62,161 nucleotides of DNA. Source: Flavobacteriales bacterium. Lineage in GTDB: Bacteria > Bacteroidota > Bacteroidia > JACJYZ01. A program made the position numbers and the translations under genes. Of this stretch, positions 44,489 to 54,911 are shown in pieces. The stretch is taken from the NCBI GenBank assembly GCA_020435415.1, contig JAGQZQ010000007.1:1-62161 (forward strand), read 5' to 3'. Position 1 is the first letter of the stretch, and each line of letters starts with the position of its first letter. A model generated the notes under the pieces. It searched no databases. It was given only the letters and a program-made list of their open reading frames with translations, and was not told where the DNA came from.

Positions 44489-45067
44489 ATGGAACCCAAT
44501 CCATTGGAATTATTCGGACAATGGTATGCGAAGGCGGAACAGGAAGTGAAGAACATGCCGGAGGCTGTTTGCCTCGCCACTGCAAGCAAATCCGGCCGCC
44601 CTTCGGCTCGAATGGTGCTTTTAAAAAGTTTTGATGAAAAGGGCTTTGTCTTTTTTACAAACTATGAAAGCCGAAAAGGCCATGAGCTGGAGGAGAACCC
44701 TCAAGCCTTTCTGTTGTTTTACTGGAAGGAACTAGGTCGGCAGGTGAGGGTGGAAGGCCAGGTGGAAAAAGTCAGCGCTGAAGAATCGGACGCTTATTTC
44801 GCCACCCGTCCCCGGCAGAGCCAGTTGGGTGCATGGGCATCCAAGCAAAGCCGGCCGATCAGTTCAAGGATTCAGTTGCTGCGTTCGGTGGCAAAAAGTG
44901 CCGCACAGTTTCTCAACAAACCGGTGGAGCGTCCGGACTACTGGGGTGGTTTCAGGATCATTCCTGATCGATATGAATTCTGGGAGGACCAACAATTTCG
45001 CCTGCACAACCGTTTTGATTATCAGTGGAAGGGTGATGCATGGGAGATAAAACGTCTTTCTCCTTAA
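44489..45067 (+). CDS. pdxH: Pyridoxamine 5'-phosphate oxidase
   Basis: 192 residues. FMN enzyme that oxidises pyridoxamine or pyridoxine phosphate to pyridoxal phosphate. Key stretches are AVCLATASKSGRPSARMVLLK, FFTNYESRKGHELEENP, RQVRVEGQVEKVS and RPRQSQLGAWASKQS, all typical. The C-terminus FEWQ-like segment reads GFRIIPDRYEFWE, then RLHNRFDYQW and IKRLSP. It is somewhat shorter at the N-terminus than E. coli PdxH. It serves the PLP-dependent enzymes, such as Kbl downstream. Confidence 0.96.
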   Translation: MEPNPLELFGQWYAKAEQEVKNMPEAVCLATASKSGRPSARMVLLKSFDEKGFVFFTNYESRKGHELEENPQAFLLFYWKELGRQVRVEGQVEKVSAEESDAYFATRPRQSQLGAWASKQSRPISSRIQLLRSVAKSAAQFLNKPVERPDYWGGFRIIPDRYEFWEDQQFRLHNRFDYQWKGDAWEIKRLSP

Positions 45068-45149
45068 GGAACCGGTTCATCGTTTCCTGATTCTGGCATA
45101 GTCTTTGCCTTTTTGTGCGGGTAAGAAATCTATAATCAAAATGTACATT

Positions 45150-45974
45150 ATGAAACCTCTGACCTCCGGAAAATCACTGTTGTTGATGGCAGCGGCATTA
45201 GGTATGGCTTTTGTCTCCTGTAAAAAAGAGCGGGACAATGACTATTCTGCAGCCAATGACAATGCGTTGGCCGAACGCAGCTTCAGCGATATAGAAAGCA
45301 TCTCTGATCAGGCTGCCGATGGCAATCTCACCAGCTATAAAGACGGACTTGATCAGTCAATCATGGGTAAATGCGCCACGATCACCCATGACACCACCAC
45401 CACACCACGTTCATTGGTGGTCGATTTCGGCACCGTGAACTGTCTGTGCAACGATGGCCGCAACCGTCGTGGAAAGATCAGGGTCAGTTATAACGGCATG
45501 TACCGGGATCCCGGATCTACCCATAGCATCACTCCTGAAGATTATTATGTGAATGACTATAAAATCGAAGGATTAAAATCTGTAACCAACATGGGCTACA
45601 ATTCCAGCAACCACCTTTACTATAACATCACGGTTGATGGAACGGTTACTGCTCCCGACGGGAAGTCAGCCACGTGGAAATCTGATCGTGTCAGAGAATG
45701 GGTGGAAGGTGAATCAACCCTGATCAATTGGTTGGATGATGTTTACCTGATCACCGGAACAGCCAGTGGAACGGGTGCAAATGGAAACGGGTACAATGCA
45801 GCGGTCAAGACCCCTTTGAGGGTGGAACTGAGCTGCCGGTGGATTACCAGCGGAAGCTTCGAACTGACCCCTGATGGCAAGGACCCCATCACCGGAGATT
45901 ATGGCAACGGAAATTGTGACAATCAAGCCACCGTTGTGTTTCGCGGTAAGACTTACAACGTGACCCTGAAATAG
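45150..45974 (+). CDS. Hypothetical lipoprotein
   Basis: About 274 residues from ATG at 45150; a second in-frame ATG at 45141 is possible. The signal ends with a lipobox (MAFVSC). The mature part is Asp/Asn/Thr-rich and probably beta-structured, with Cys pairs (TVNCLCNDGRNRRGKIRV, LSCRW and GNCDNQ). I do not recognise a family with known function. A terminator at 46009-46044 follows. Probably a cell-surface lipoprotein, as Bacteroidota export many. Confidence 0.7.
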   Translation: MKPLTSGKSLLLMAAALGMAFVSCKKERDNDYSAANDNALAERSFSDIESISDQAADGNLTSYKDGLDQSIMGKCATITHDTTTTPRSLVVDFGTVNCLCNDGRNRRGKIRVSYNGMYRDPGSTHSITPEDYYVNDYKIEGLKSVTNMGYNSSNHLYYNITVDGTVTAPDGKSATWKSDRVREWVEGESTLINWLDDVYLITGTASGTGANGNGYNAAVKTPLRVELSCRWITSGSFELTPDGKDPITGDYGNGNCDNQATVVFRGKTYNVTLK

Positions 45975-46008
45975 TGTAATGACGCATGGATCCGGCGATC
46001 CGGATACT

Positions 46009-46044
46009 AAAAAAGGCCTGATATTGTTCATCGGGCCTTTTTTT
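46009..46044 (+). terminator. Terminator after the lipoprotein gene
   Basis: AAAAAAGGCC (46009-46018) pairs with GGCCTTTTTT from 46034, with a 15-base loop and a T run. Confidence 0.75.
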
Positions 46045-46091
46045 ATGAGTTATAATTTTTCTAACATTGGGTGTTTTTACCTAACTACACA

Positions 46092-46850
46092 ATGGCTTAC
46101 GAGAGATTCGAGCCTTCGCAACAAGCGGCCGGTGCATTTGACGGCGGCAGGATTCAGGAACGGAAACCGATTGGTTTTCCCCAGGACGGCGGGAAGTTAT
46201 CCCCTATGTCCAATCTATTTTACTGGGCCCATGCCTGGAGCGATGAAGGTGGGTTGATCGGTGAGCATCCGCATCGTGGGTTTGAGATTGTGACCATCGT
46301 TCTCAAAGGAGAAATTCAACATTACGACAGCCAGTTAAAAGATTGGAAAACACTGCAGGCCGGTGATGCACAGATCATCAGGGCAGGCAATGGAATCACC
46401 CATGCCGAGCGTCTGCTTCCGCAGTCTGCCATTTTTCAGATTTGGTTCGATCCGGGACTTGAACAATCCCTCAGCCGTCCGGCATCCTATAATGATTACA
46501 AGTCTTCTGATTTTCCGGTGGAGGTATCCGATGGTGTCTCTGTGGTTTCGTTTTCAGGAGAAAAGGCACCCATGAAAATGGAAAGTCCGGAGGTGGTCAT
46601 GCAACAGGTAACTATGTCTGAAGGAAGTTCGTATTCAATGTCGCCATCCGGCCAGATCGTTGGTGCATTTGTACTTGATGGCGAAATTAACATTGATGGA
46701 AAGTCGGCCGTGACCGGAGATTTTATATTGATCAAAGATGAGGAAACTGCTTTGTTGACGGGAGCGAAGGATGCACGCGTTTTTGTGCTCTCCGTTCCTG
46801 AAAAAGTGAACTATCATTTGTACACTGATTTGGTTGGTCGTTCAAATTGA
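46092..46850 (+). CDS. Pirin family cupin protein
   Basis: 252 residues from ATG at 46092; GTG at 46071 is an upstream alternative. Pirins are bicupin metal proteins, some acting as quercetinases, others of unknown role. The metal site in the first cupin is visible as GEHPHRGFEIVTIVLKGEIQHYDS (two His, later His and Glu) and RAGNGITHAERL. The second cupin is degenerate, as usual. The substrate is unknown. The gene lies between two terminators and appears monocistronic. Confidence 0.88.
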   Translation: MAYERFEPSQQAAGAFDGGRIQERKPIGFPQDGGKLSPMSNLFYWAHAWSDEGGLIGEHPHRGFEIVTIVLKGEIQHYDSQLKDWKTLQAGDAQIIRAGNGITHAERLLPQSAIFQIWFDPGLEQSLSRPASYNDYKSSDFPVEVSDGVSVVSFSGEKAPMKMESPEVVMQQVTMSEGSSYSMSPSGQIVGAFVLDGEINIDGKSAVTGDFILIKDEETALLTGAKDARVFVLSVPEKVNYHLYTDLVGRSN

Positions 46851-46914
46851 TGGATAAGTCGATAAACCCAACATGATACATTTTCCATGTGTTACTACTG
46901 ATTTAAGTTTGTTT

Positions 46915-46922
46915 TATATTTG
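46915..46922 (+). promoter_or_regulatory. gdhA -7 promoter element
   Basis: TATATTTG matches TAnnTTTG, 55 bp before the gdhA ATG. Confidence 0.5.
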
Positions 46923-46956
46923 AAATATATCTACCAGCACTAAAACCAAATTTTGA

Positions 46957-48351
<1,395 letters not shown>

Positions 48352-48375
48352 GTCGTTCCGATTTCATTAATTTTG

Positions 48376-48410
48376 GACGGTGGTTCTCTGAGAGCCACCG
48401 TCTTTTTTTT
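48376..48410 (+). terminator. Terminator after gdhA
   Basis: GACGGTGG (48376-48383) pairs perfectly with CCACCGTC (48395-48402), and a further CTCT/AGAG pairing extends the stem. A long T run follows. Confidence 0.85.
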
Positions 48411-48454
48411 GTCCGTGATTTTCATTAGTCATTCATTAATATAGGGTAGAGTAT

Positions 48455-49648
48455 ATGTACGGTTCATTTCAAAAATTTCTGCAAGAGGAACTCCAGGGCA
48501 TTGAGCAAGCAGGCCTCTATAAAAAGGAGCGCATCATCACTACGCCGCAGGATGCGGTAATCAAAACCACCGATGGAAAGGAAGTGCTGAACTTCTGTGC
48601 CAACAATTATCTCGGACTTTCATCGCATCCGGAGGTGATCAAAGCAGCGTACGAAACACTCGACAGCCGCGGTTATGGTATGTCTTCAGTTCGCTTTATC
48701 TGCGGGACACAGGATATTCACAAACAGCTGGAAGAAAAGGTGTCGGCCTTCCTTGGTACTGAGGATACCATTCTTTATGCGGCATGCTTCGATGCAAACG
48801 GCGGCGTTTTTGAACCTCTGCTCGGTCCGGAGGATGCACTGATCTCGGATGAACTCAACCATGCTTCCATTATAGATGGTGTTCGCCTTTGCAAGGCCCA
48901 GCGGTACCGTTATAAGAACAGTGATATGGCGGATCTGGAAGCGAAACTTCAGGAGGCACAAGCCCAGCGGTTCAGGATGATCGTTACTGATGGCGTGTTT
49001 TCCATGGATGGATACATTGCCAAACTGGATCAGATCTGTGACCTGGCAGAAAAATATGATGCCCTTGTGATGGTGGATGATAGCCATGCAACGGGTTTTG
49101 TTGGCAAAACCGGTCGTGGAACCCATGAACATTGTGGTGTAATGGGAAGGGTGGATATCATTACCAGCACGCTTGGAAAGGCGCTGGGTGGTGCCATGGG
49201 TGGTTTTACGTCGGGCCGGAAGGAAGTGATTGATATGCTCAGACAGCGGTCACGCCCTTATTTGTTCTCAAACAGCCTTGCTCCGTCCATTACAGGTGCT
49301 GCAAGCCGTGTATTTGACTTGCTCACTGAAACGACGAACCTGAGAGATACCCTGATGGAGAATACGGCGTATTTCAGAAAGGGCATGACCGATGCCGGCT
49401 TTGATATAAAGGAAGGTGTTCATCCCATCGTGCCCATCATGTTGTATGATGCGAAAACGGCACAGGTCTTTGCAGACCATCTGTTAAAAGAAGGTATATA
49501 TGTGATCGGCTTTTTCTATCCTGTGGTGCCTAAAGATCAGGCCCGGATCAGGGTCCAGATATCGGCGGCCCATAAGAAGGAACACCTTGATCAGGCGATA
49601 AAGGCATTTATTAACGTTGGAAAACAACTGGGCGTTCTGGTAAATTAA
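48455..49648 (+). CDS. kbl: Glycine C-acetyltransferase (2-amino-3-ketobutyrate CoA ligase)
   Basis: 397 residues. PLP enzyme that splits 2-amino-3-ketobutyrate with CoA to glycine and acetyl-CoA in threonine breakdown. The start [44 protein letters not shown] and the PLP-lysine motif [14 protein letters not shown] all fit Kbl rather than other alpha-oxoamine synthases. The threonine dehydrogenase partner is not in the window. The ATG at 48455 gives the full family length. Confidence 0.94.
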   Translation: MYGSFQKFLQEELQGIEQAGLYKKERIITTPQDAVIKTTDGKEVLNFCANNYLGLSSHPEVIKAAYETLDSRGYGMSSVRFICGTQDIHKQLEEKVSAFLGTEDTILYAACFDANGGVFEPLLGPEDALISDELNHASIIDGVRLCKAQRYRYKNSDMADLEAKLQEAQAQRFRMIVTDGVFSMDGYIAKLDQICDLAEKYDALVMVDDSHATGFVGKTGRGTHEHCGVMGRVDIITSTLGKALGGAMGGFTSGRKEVIDMLRQRSRPYLFSNSLAPSITGAASRVFDLLTETTNLRDTLMENTAYFRKGMTDAGFDIKEGVHPIVPIMLYDAKTAQVFADHLLKEGIYVIGFFYPVVPKDQARIRVQISAAHKKEHLDQAIKAFINVGKQLGVLVN

Positions 49649-49660
49649 ATGGTTCTGTGC

Positions 49661-49691
49661 TTGTGGCATTGAAAAAAAGGAACTATCTTCG
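49661..49691 (+). promoter_or_regulatory. Promoter of the rplM operon and leader
   Basis: TTG (49661-49663) and TATCTTCG (49684-49691) are 20 bp apart, close to the Bacteroidota -33/-7 layout. The 63-base leader contains GTATT-CGG-AATAC, a small stem that might take part in ribosomal-protein control. Confidence 0.5.
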
Positions 49692-49754
49692 CAGCCCATT
49701 TTGTGGATTTTACTGAGTTAAAACGTATTCGGAATACCTGAAATATAAGCAATA

Positions 49755-50210
49755 GTGGACACCTTAAGCAATAAAACGGTATCGCTGAACAAGGCGAATG
49801 CCAACAAAGAATGGTTTGTGGTGGATGCCGAGAACGAAGTTCTGGGAAGATTGTCTTCCAAAGTGGCTTTTGTTCTCCGTGGCAAACACAAAACCGGTTT
49901 CACACCTCACGCAGATTGCGGAGACAATGTGATCGTGATCAACGCGGATAAGGTTCGTTTGACCGGTACCAAGATGGAGGATAAGATCTACATCCGTCAC
50001 ACCGGCTATCCTGGCGGACAAAGGCAAGTCAAAGCCGCTGATCTTATTCAGAAAAAGCCTGCCCAGCTGATCGAAAAGGCGGTCAGAGGGATGCTCCCCA
50101 AGAATAAACTCGGAAATAAAATATTCGGAAACCTGCACGTTTATGCGGGCAACGAACATCAGCACGCCGGTCAAAACCCCCAACCACTCGCTCTCAGCAC
50201 AATCAAATAA
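49755..50210 (+). CDS. rplM: 50S ribosomal protein L13 (uL13)
   Basis: 151 residues from GTG at 49755 (MDTLSNKTVSLNKANANKEW), the family's normal N-terminus. The core VVDAENEVLGRLSSKVAFVLRGKHK and RAVRGMLPKNKLGNK-type motif (here EKAVRGMLPKNKLGNKIF) is present. It assembles early in 50S formation. rpsI follows three bases later, as in most bacteria, and then rpsB and tsf. Confidence 0.97.
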   Translation: MDTLSNKTVSLNKANANKEWFVVDAENEVLGRLSSKVAFVLRGKHKTGFTPHADCGDNVIVINADKVRLTGTKMEDKIYIRHTGYPGGQRQVKAADLIQKKPAQLIEKAVRGMLPKNKLGNKIFGNLHVYAGNEHQHAGQNPQPLALSTIK

Positions 50211-50213
50211 CCT

Positions 50214-50600
50214 ATGGAAGTCATCAATACCATTGGCAGAAGAAAAACATCCGTGGCCAGAATTTATCTGAGTGAAGGCAACGGTTCTGTCATTATCAAC
50301 CGCAGGGAAGAAAAAGACTACTTCACTGTTCCTGAACTCATCGAAAAGGTAAATCAGCCATTCATGCTGACTGACAATAAAGGCAAGTTCGATGTGACTG
50401 TGAATGTGCATGGTGGCGGTATCAAAGGCCAGGCCGAAGCTATTCGCCTTGCCATCAGTAAAGCATTGTGCCAGATCAATCCGGAGTACAGAACTGTGCT
50501 TAAGCCCGAAGGACTCCTTACCAGGGATTCCAGAATGGTGGAAAGAAAGAAATTTGGCAGAAGGAAAGCACGGAAGAGATTCCAATTCAGCAAACGTTAA
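50214..50600 (+). CDS. rpsI: 30S ribosomal protein S9 (uS9)
   Basis: 128 residues. The sequence begins EVINTIGRRKTSVARIYLSEG and ends with the conserved, basic tail RKKFGRRKARKRFQFSKR that reaches the decoding site. VHGGGIKGQAEAIRLAISKAL is the second signature. It immediately follows rplM and is followed by rpsB after 18 bp. Confidence 0.98.
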   Translation: MEVINTIGRRKTSVARIYLSEGNGSVIINRREEKDYFTVPELIEKVNQPFMLTDNKGKFDVTVNVHGGGIKGQAEAIRLAISKALCQINPEYRTVLKPEGLLTRDSRMVERKKFGRRKARKRFQFSKR

Positions 50601-50618
50601 GAAACCCGAACCTTTTTT

Positions 50619-51545
50619 ATGGCACAACTTACCCAAAAGGAACTTCTGGATGCGGGTGCACACTTTGGTCACCTCAAAAGGAAATGGAACCCCAAAATGG
50701 CTCCCTACATTTTCATGGAGAAAAACGGGATCCATATCATCGACCTGAACAAGACCATTGCCAAAACAGAGACTGCCAGAGCAGCCCTGAAGCAAATGGC
50801 CAAGTCCGGAAAAAAAATACTCTTCGTTGCGACCAAGAAACAAGCGAAGAACTCTGTTGCTGAGATCGTAAAAGGCGTGAATATGCCTTACGTGACCGAA
50901 AGATGGCCCGGCGGAATGCTGACCAACTTTGCGACAATCCGTAAATCGATCCGTAAAATGGCTTCCATCGAAAAGATGAAGACCGACGGGACTTACGATA
51001 ACATCTCTAAAAGAGAGCGTCTTCAGTTTGAAAGGCAAAAAGAGAAACTGGAAAAGGAACTCGGAAGTATCGCTGATCTGACACGCCTGCCCGCTGCACT
51101 TTTTGTGGTGGATATCATGCGTGAACATATCGCTATCAAAGAAGCCAAAAAGTTGAATATCCCTACTTTTGCAATCGTTGATACAAATTCCGATCCTACC
51201 CTTGTGGACTTCCCGATTCCAGCCAATGACGATGCAACTCGTTCTATCGCCGTGATCATGGAAAGTGTGATCTCCGGCGTAAAGGAAGGACTGGACGAAA
51301 GAAAGAAGGAAAAGGATAAAGAAGCAGCCATCGCTGAGAAAGAAGGTAAATCCACCGAAGCCAAAGGTGCTGCGAAATCCAAAGATGCAGAGGGTAAAAA
51401 GGGAAAAACCCCTACGGCCTCTAAATCTCCTCAGCCAAAGAAGGTGGAAGTGAAGGAAGAGAAAGCAGCCGATGCACCAACACAGGAAGCTTCTACCGAG
51501 GCGACTGCTGAAACTGCAGAGGACGTGAAGGCAGAGAAAGAATAA
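50619..51545 (+). CDS. rpsB: 30S ribosomal protein S2 (uS2) with long charged C-terminal tail
   Basis: 308 residues. The core is complete: [24 protein letters not shown], then [15 protein letters not shown] and the nearby [19 protein letters not shown] and [19 protein letters not shown] stretches. After about residue 225 comes an Ala/Lys/Glu-rich tail (to residue 308), low-complexity and likely disordered. This extension exceeds the length of many bacterial S2 proteins. It is adjacent to tsf, the normal gene pair. Confidence 0.97.
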   Translation: MAQLTQKELLDAGAHFGHLKRKWNPKMAPYIFMEKNGIHIIDLNKTIAKTETARAALKQMAKSGKKILFVATKKQAKNSVAEIVKGVNMPYVTERWPGGMLTNFATIRKSIRKMASIEKMKTDGTYDNISKRERLQFERQKEKLEKELGSIADLTRLPAALFVVDIMREHIAIKEAKKLNIPTFAIVDTNSDPTLVDFPIPANDDATRSIAVIMESVISGVKEGLDERKKEKDKEAAIAEKEGKSTEAKGAAKSKDAEGKKGKTPTASKSPQPKKVEVKEEKAADAPTQEASTEATAETAEDVKAEKE

Positions 51546-51582
51546 AGTATAACACCATCTTTTATCAAATCATTTTAAGATC

Positions 51583-52419
51583 ATGGCCAATATTACCGCA
51601 GCCGATGTTAACAGCCTAAGGCAGAAGACCGGCGCTGGAATGATGGATTGTAAGAACGCGTTGACGGAAGCCAACGGCGATTTTGAAAAGGCAGTTGAGA
51701 TTCTTCGTAAGAAAGGACAAAAGATCGCAGACAAGCGTTCCGACCGTGAAGCCAATGAAGGTTATGTGGTTGCTAAAATCGCTTCGGATAATAAAAAAGG
51801 TATTTTGATCGCGCTGAACTGTGAGACGGACTTTGTTGCCAAGAACGATGATTTCATCAACCTGGCCAATCAAATTGCCGAAGCAGCGCTTACCAATAAC
51901 GTGTCTTCTATTGAAGAGCTGAAGTCCGTTGAAAATAACGGACGTACCATCGAGAACAACATCGTTGATGAGATGGGAAAGATTGGCGAGAAACTGGAAA
52001 TCACCGCCTTTGAAGTAATCAATTCCGAACGTGTGGTTGCTTATAACCACCCCGGTAATAAGTTGGCAACCCTGGTAGGTGTGAACATTTCCAACGGGGA
52101 AGTGATCGAACAGGTCGCCAAGGAAGTGGCCATGCAGGTAGCTGCCATGAACCCCGTAGCCCTTGATAAGGATGACGTGGATAGCGGAACGGTGGAAAAG
52201 GAACTGGATATCGCCAAAGAGCTGGCAAGAAAGGAAGGCAAGCCTGAAGACATGCTCGAAAAAATTGCCATGGGTAAGCTTAATAAATTCTACAAGGAAA
52301 GCACCCTGCTCAATCAGGACTTTGTGCGTGACGGTAAGAAAACCGTAAGACAATACCTCAGTGAGGTAGATAAAGATTTGAAAATCGAGGCATTCAGGCG
52401 CGTTGGCCTGGGTATCTGA
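51583..52419 (+). CDS. tsf: Elongation factor Ts
   Basis: 278 residues. Nucleotide exchange factor for EF-Tu. The N-terminal UBA-like domain begins ITAADVNSLRQKTGAGMMDC and includes KNALTEANGDFEKAVEILRKKG. The core shows VALNCETDFVAKNDDF (here LIALNCETDFVAKNDDF). The coiled region and the C-terminal LNQDFVRDGKKTVRQYLSE end it as usual. It follows rpsB by 37 bp and ends at a terminator. Confidence 0.98.
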   Translation: MANITAADVNSLRQKTGAGMMDCKNALTEANGDFEKAVEILRKKGQKIADKRSDREANEGYVVAKIASDNKKGILIALNCETDFVAKNDDFINLANQIAEAALTNNVSSIEELKSVENNGRTIENNIVDEMGKIGEKLEITAFEVINSERVVAYNHPGNKLATLVGVNISNGEVIEQVAKEVAMQVAAMNPVALDKDDVDSGTVEKELDIAKELARKEGKPEDMLEKIAMGKLNKFYKESTLLNQDFVRDGKKTVRQYLSEVDKDLKIEAFRRVGLGI

Positions 52420-52430
52420 TCAATATTCAA

Positions 52431-52460
52431 AAAGAGAGAAGTTATTCTCTCTTTTTTTTT
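52431..52460 (+). terminator. Terminator after tsf
   Basis: A 10-bp stem, AAAGAGAGAA (52431-52440) with TTCTCTCTTT (52445-52454), a four-base loop and a T run. Confidence 0.8.
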
Positions 52461-52504
52461 AGTCTAACTTTTAAAATGGAGCCGTACATCAACGGCAAGG
52501 TCAC

Positions 52505-53221
52505 ATGGGAGAGATCAAATACAAGCGGATCCTGCTGAAACTTAGCGGAGAATCATTGATGGGCGAAAAGGATTTCGGGATTGATAACAACCGGCTTACC
52601 CAATATGCCAACGAAATTGCAGCAGCCGTAAAAAAAGGTGTGGAAGTGGCTGTAGTTGTCGGTGGTGGAAATATTTTCAGAGGCATTGAGGCCTCAAAAG
52701 GTGGGATCGAAAGGGTTCATGCAGACTACATGGGCATGCTTGCAACCGTCATCAACGGCATGGCTTTGCAGTCCGCATTAGAATCTTTAGGCTTGCAAAC
52801 AAGACTCCTCTCTGCCATAAAAATGGAACAAATATGTGAACCTTTTATCAGAAGAAGAGCCGTAAGGCATCTGGAGAAAGGGCGTATCGTGATCTTCGGA
52901 GCCGGAACAGGAAACCCCTACTTTACTACGGACACTGCAGCTACATTAAGGGCCATAGAAATCGAAGCGGATGTTATTCTCAAAGGTACCAGGGTGGATG
53001 GGGTATACACTGCTGATCCGGAGAAGGACGCCACGGCAACCAAGTATGACCGGGTTTCTTTCAGTGAAGTGTATGAAAAGGCCTTGAATGTAATGGATAT
53101 GACCGCATTCACACTATGCAATGAGAATAAACTCCCTATCGTTGTTTTTGATGTAAATGTCGAAGGAAATCTGATGAGAATCCTTGAAGGGGAATCTGTC
53201 GGCACCCTTGTGGAATTTTGA
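52505..53221 (+). CDS. pyrH: UMP kinase
   Basis: 238 residues. Hexameric bacterial UMP kinase that makes UDP for RNA, DNA and cell-wall precursors. The N-terminal [14 protein letters not shown] phosphate-binding loop, [11 protein letters not shown], and the [16 protein letters not shown] motif are all present. [22 protein letters not shown] is the UMPK signature near the C-terminus. It is followed by frr, as is usual. Confidence 0.98.
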   Translation: MGEIKYKRILLKLSGESLMGEKDFGIDNNRLTQYANEIAAAVKKGVEVAVVVGGGNIFRGIEASKGGIERVHADYMGMLATVINGMALQSALESLGLQTRLLSAIKMEQICEPFIRRRAVRHLEKGRIVIFGAGTGNPYFTTDTAATLRAIEIEADVILKGTRVDGVYTADPEKDATATKYDRVSFSEVYEKALNVMDMTAFTLCNENKLPIVVFDVNVEGNLMRILEGESVGTLVEF

Positions 53222-53292
53222 CCATTTTCGAGGAAATCAGTAACTTTCGCCATTGTTGAATCACACGATCCACATCGTAAAAGTAAGCTAGC

Positions 53293-53856
53293 ATGACGCC
53301 GGAACTACAAGCATGCATTGATCATGCAAAAACCCAAATGATGAAAGCCATTGACCATCTGGAAAATGAGATGGCCAAGATTAGAGCCGGAAGGGCAAAT
53401 CCTTCTATGCTGGATAACGTAGATGTGGATTATTACGGAAATAGTACCCCCCTCAGCCAGGTTGCCAATATCGGTGCACCGGACCCTAGAACACTGACCG
53501 TGCAACCCTGGGAGAAGTCCATGATCGAACCGATCGAAAAAGCGATCCGCGAATCCAATCTGGGATTCAATCCGCAGAACGACGGTACCCTGATCCGTAT
53601 CAACATACCACCGCTGACTGAGGAACGTAGACTTGAGCTGGTGAAGAAAACCAAGGGGGAGGCTGAGCATGGCAAGGTAAGCCTGAGAAATATTCGCAGG
53701 GAAGCCAACGAAAAAATCAAAGGATTGGTGAAAAACGGCCTGTCCGAAGACCTGGCCAAAGATGCTGAGAGTTCAATACAGCAGGTGACCGACCAATTTT
53801 CCGGTAAGATCGACGCACACCTTCAGTCCAAGGAAAAGGAGATCATGACCGTTTGA
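53293..53856 (+). CDS. frr: Ribosome recycling factor
   Basis: 187 residues. It splits post-termination ribosomes with EF-G. The start (HAKTQMMKAIDHLENEMAKI) and RAGRANPSMLDNVDVDYYG are standard. IRINIPPLTEERRLELVKK is the second signature, and the three-helix bundle closes with a long helix. It ends 11 bp from the converging radical SAM gene. Confidence 0.98.
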   Translation: MTPELQACIDHAKTQMMKAIDHLENEMAKIRAGRANPSMLDNVDVDYYGNSTPLSQVANIGAPDPRTLTVQPWEKSMIEPIEKAIRESNLGFNPQNDGTLIRINIPPLTEERRLELVKKTKGEAEHGKVSLRNIRREANEKIKGLVKNGLSEDLAKDAESSIQQVTDQFSGKIDAHLQSKEKEIMTV

Positions 53857-53867
53857 TCTAAACGGCT

Positions 53868-54896
53868 TCAACCCCATACCTTGGTGCCTTCTGAGCAATT
53901 GTTGCAAATGTCTATGGTAGACCTGGATTTCAGGAGTTGGCTCCGGAATGCGCGGTAAGCTTCGTTGTTCCACACTTCCCGAAAACTACGTTCATTCAGA
54001 TTGCCCATCTCGTGCGATGCATCTTTGTCAAAACAACATGGCACCACTTTGCCGTCCCAGGTAACCACACAGGATGTCCAGAGTTTCCAACAGTGATTGT
54101 CCAGCGAATTCTTAATGGTATAAGTTCCGTCCGGCATTTTCTTATAACGTGCAAACTGTTCCTGATCCGGGATTAGCTCGTGGCCATGTTTGAAGTCATA
54201 AACCTGAGCGGTTTTAAGCAACAGGCCATCCAAACCTAAACGGGTGGTCAGGTCTCTGGCTTCCGGAATCTGATGTTCGTTGGGTTTGACAACCAGGAAT
54301 TGAAACACGGTATACGGGGTGCGGGATTTCAGCTTTTTTTTCCAATAGACGATGCGTTCGGCACCCGCAAGTACCTTGTCAAGCTGCCCTTCTTTTCGAT
54401 AGGCCTCGTAGGTTTCCTGGGTGGTTCCGTCAAGGGATATGATCAGGCGGTCAAGACCTGACTCCACCGTTCGCCGTGCATTTTCGTCATTCAGGAAGTG
54501 GCCGTTGGTGGATGTTGCTGTATACATGGACTTGCTCCTGGCATATTCAACTATGTCCAAAAAGTCGGGATTGAGGTATGGTTCTCCCTGAAAATACAAG
54601 GTCAGGTAAAAGGTATATGGAGAAACTTCATCCAGTACACGTTTCACCAAAGGCATTGACAATCTGCCTGTAGGTCTGGTGAAAGATCTCAGACCTGAAG
54701 GGCACTCCGGACAGCGGAGATTGCACGCTGTTGTTGGTTCGATCGCCAGGCCAAGTGGAAATGCCGGATGATATGTTGAGCCAAGCATACGGGACTTATA
54801 AAAGCTGGTATAGACCCTGCCGGCATTGGCCAGCCTTTTTGGCGTGAGTTTGCCTGCAATGTTCAGGCGGTCCAGTATTTTGGAGGTAACGGACAT
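53868..54896 (-). CDS. Radical SAM / SPASM-domain protein
   Basis: 342 residues. The radical SAM 4Fe-4S motif is CNLRCPECPSG near residue 58 (Cx3Cx2C). SAM-binding features follow (FQGEPYLNP, then STNGHFL, then ISLDGTT). The C-terminal SPASM part has CWKLWTSCVVTWDGKVVPCC and CNNCSEG, able to hold auxiliary clusters. Such enzymes often modify peptides or mature metalloenzymes, but no precursor peptide or partner is visible here. Substrate unknown. Confidence 0.88.
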   Translation of the reverse strand: MSVTSKILDRLNIAGKLTPKRLANAGRVYTSFYKSRMLGSTYHPAFPLGLAIEPTTACNLRCPECPSGLRSFTRPTGRLSMPLVKRVLDEVSPYTFYLTLYFQGEPYLNPDFLDIVEYARSKSMYTATSTNGHFLNDENARRTVESGLDRLIISLDGTTQETYEAYRKEGQLDKVLAGAERIVYWKKKLKSRTPYTVFQFLVVKPNEHQIPEARDLTTRLGLDGLLLKTAQVYDFKHGHELIPDQEQFARYKKMPDGTYTIKNSLDNHCWKLWTSCVVTWDGKVVPCCFDKDASHEMGNLNERSFREVWNNEAYRAFRSQLLKSRSTIDICNNCSEGTKVWG

Positions 54897-54911
54897 CTTC
54901 TCAGAGCACTG

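Noticed and set aside
49764-51128. 454-codon open frame antisense to rplM, rpsI and rpsB
   Set aside because: It lies opposite three certain ribosomal genes and its composition matches a shadow of their codon use; no start signal or known domain.
51616-52353. 245-codon antisense frame within tsf
   Set aside because: Explained by codon bias of tsf.
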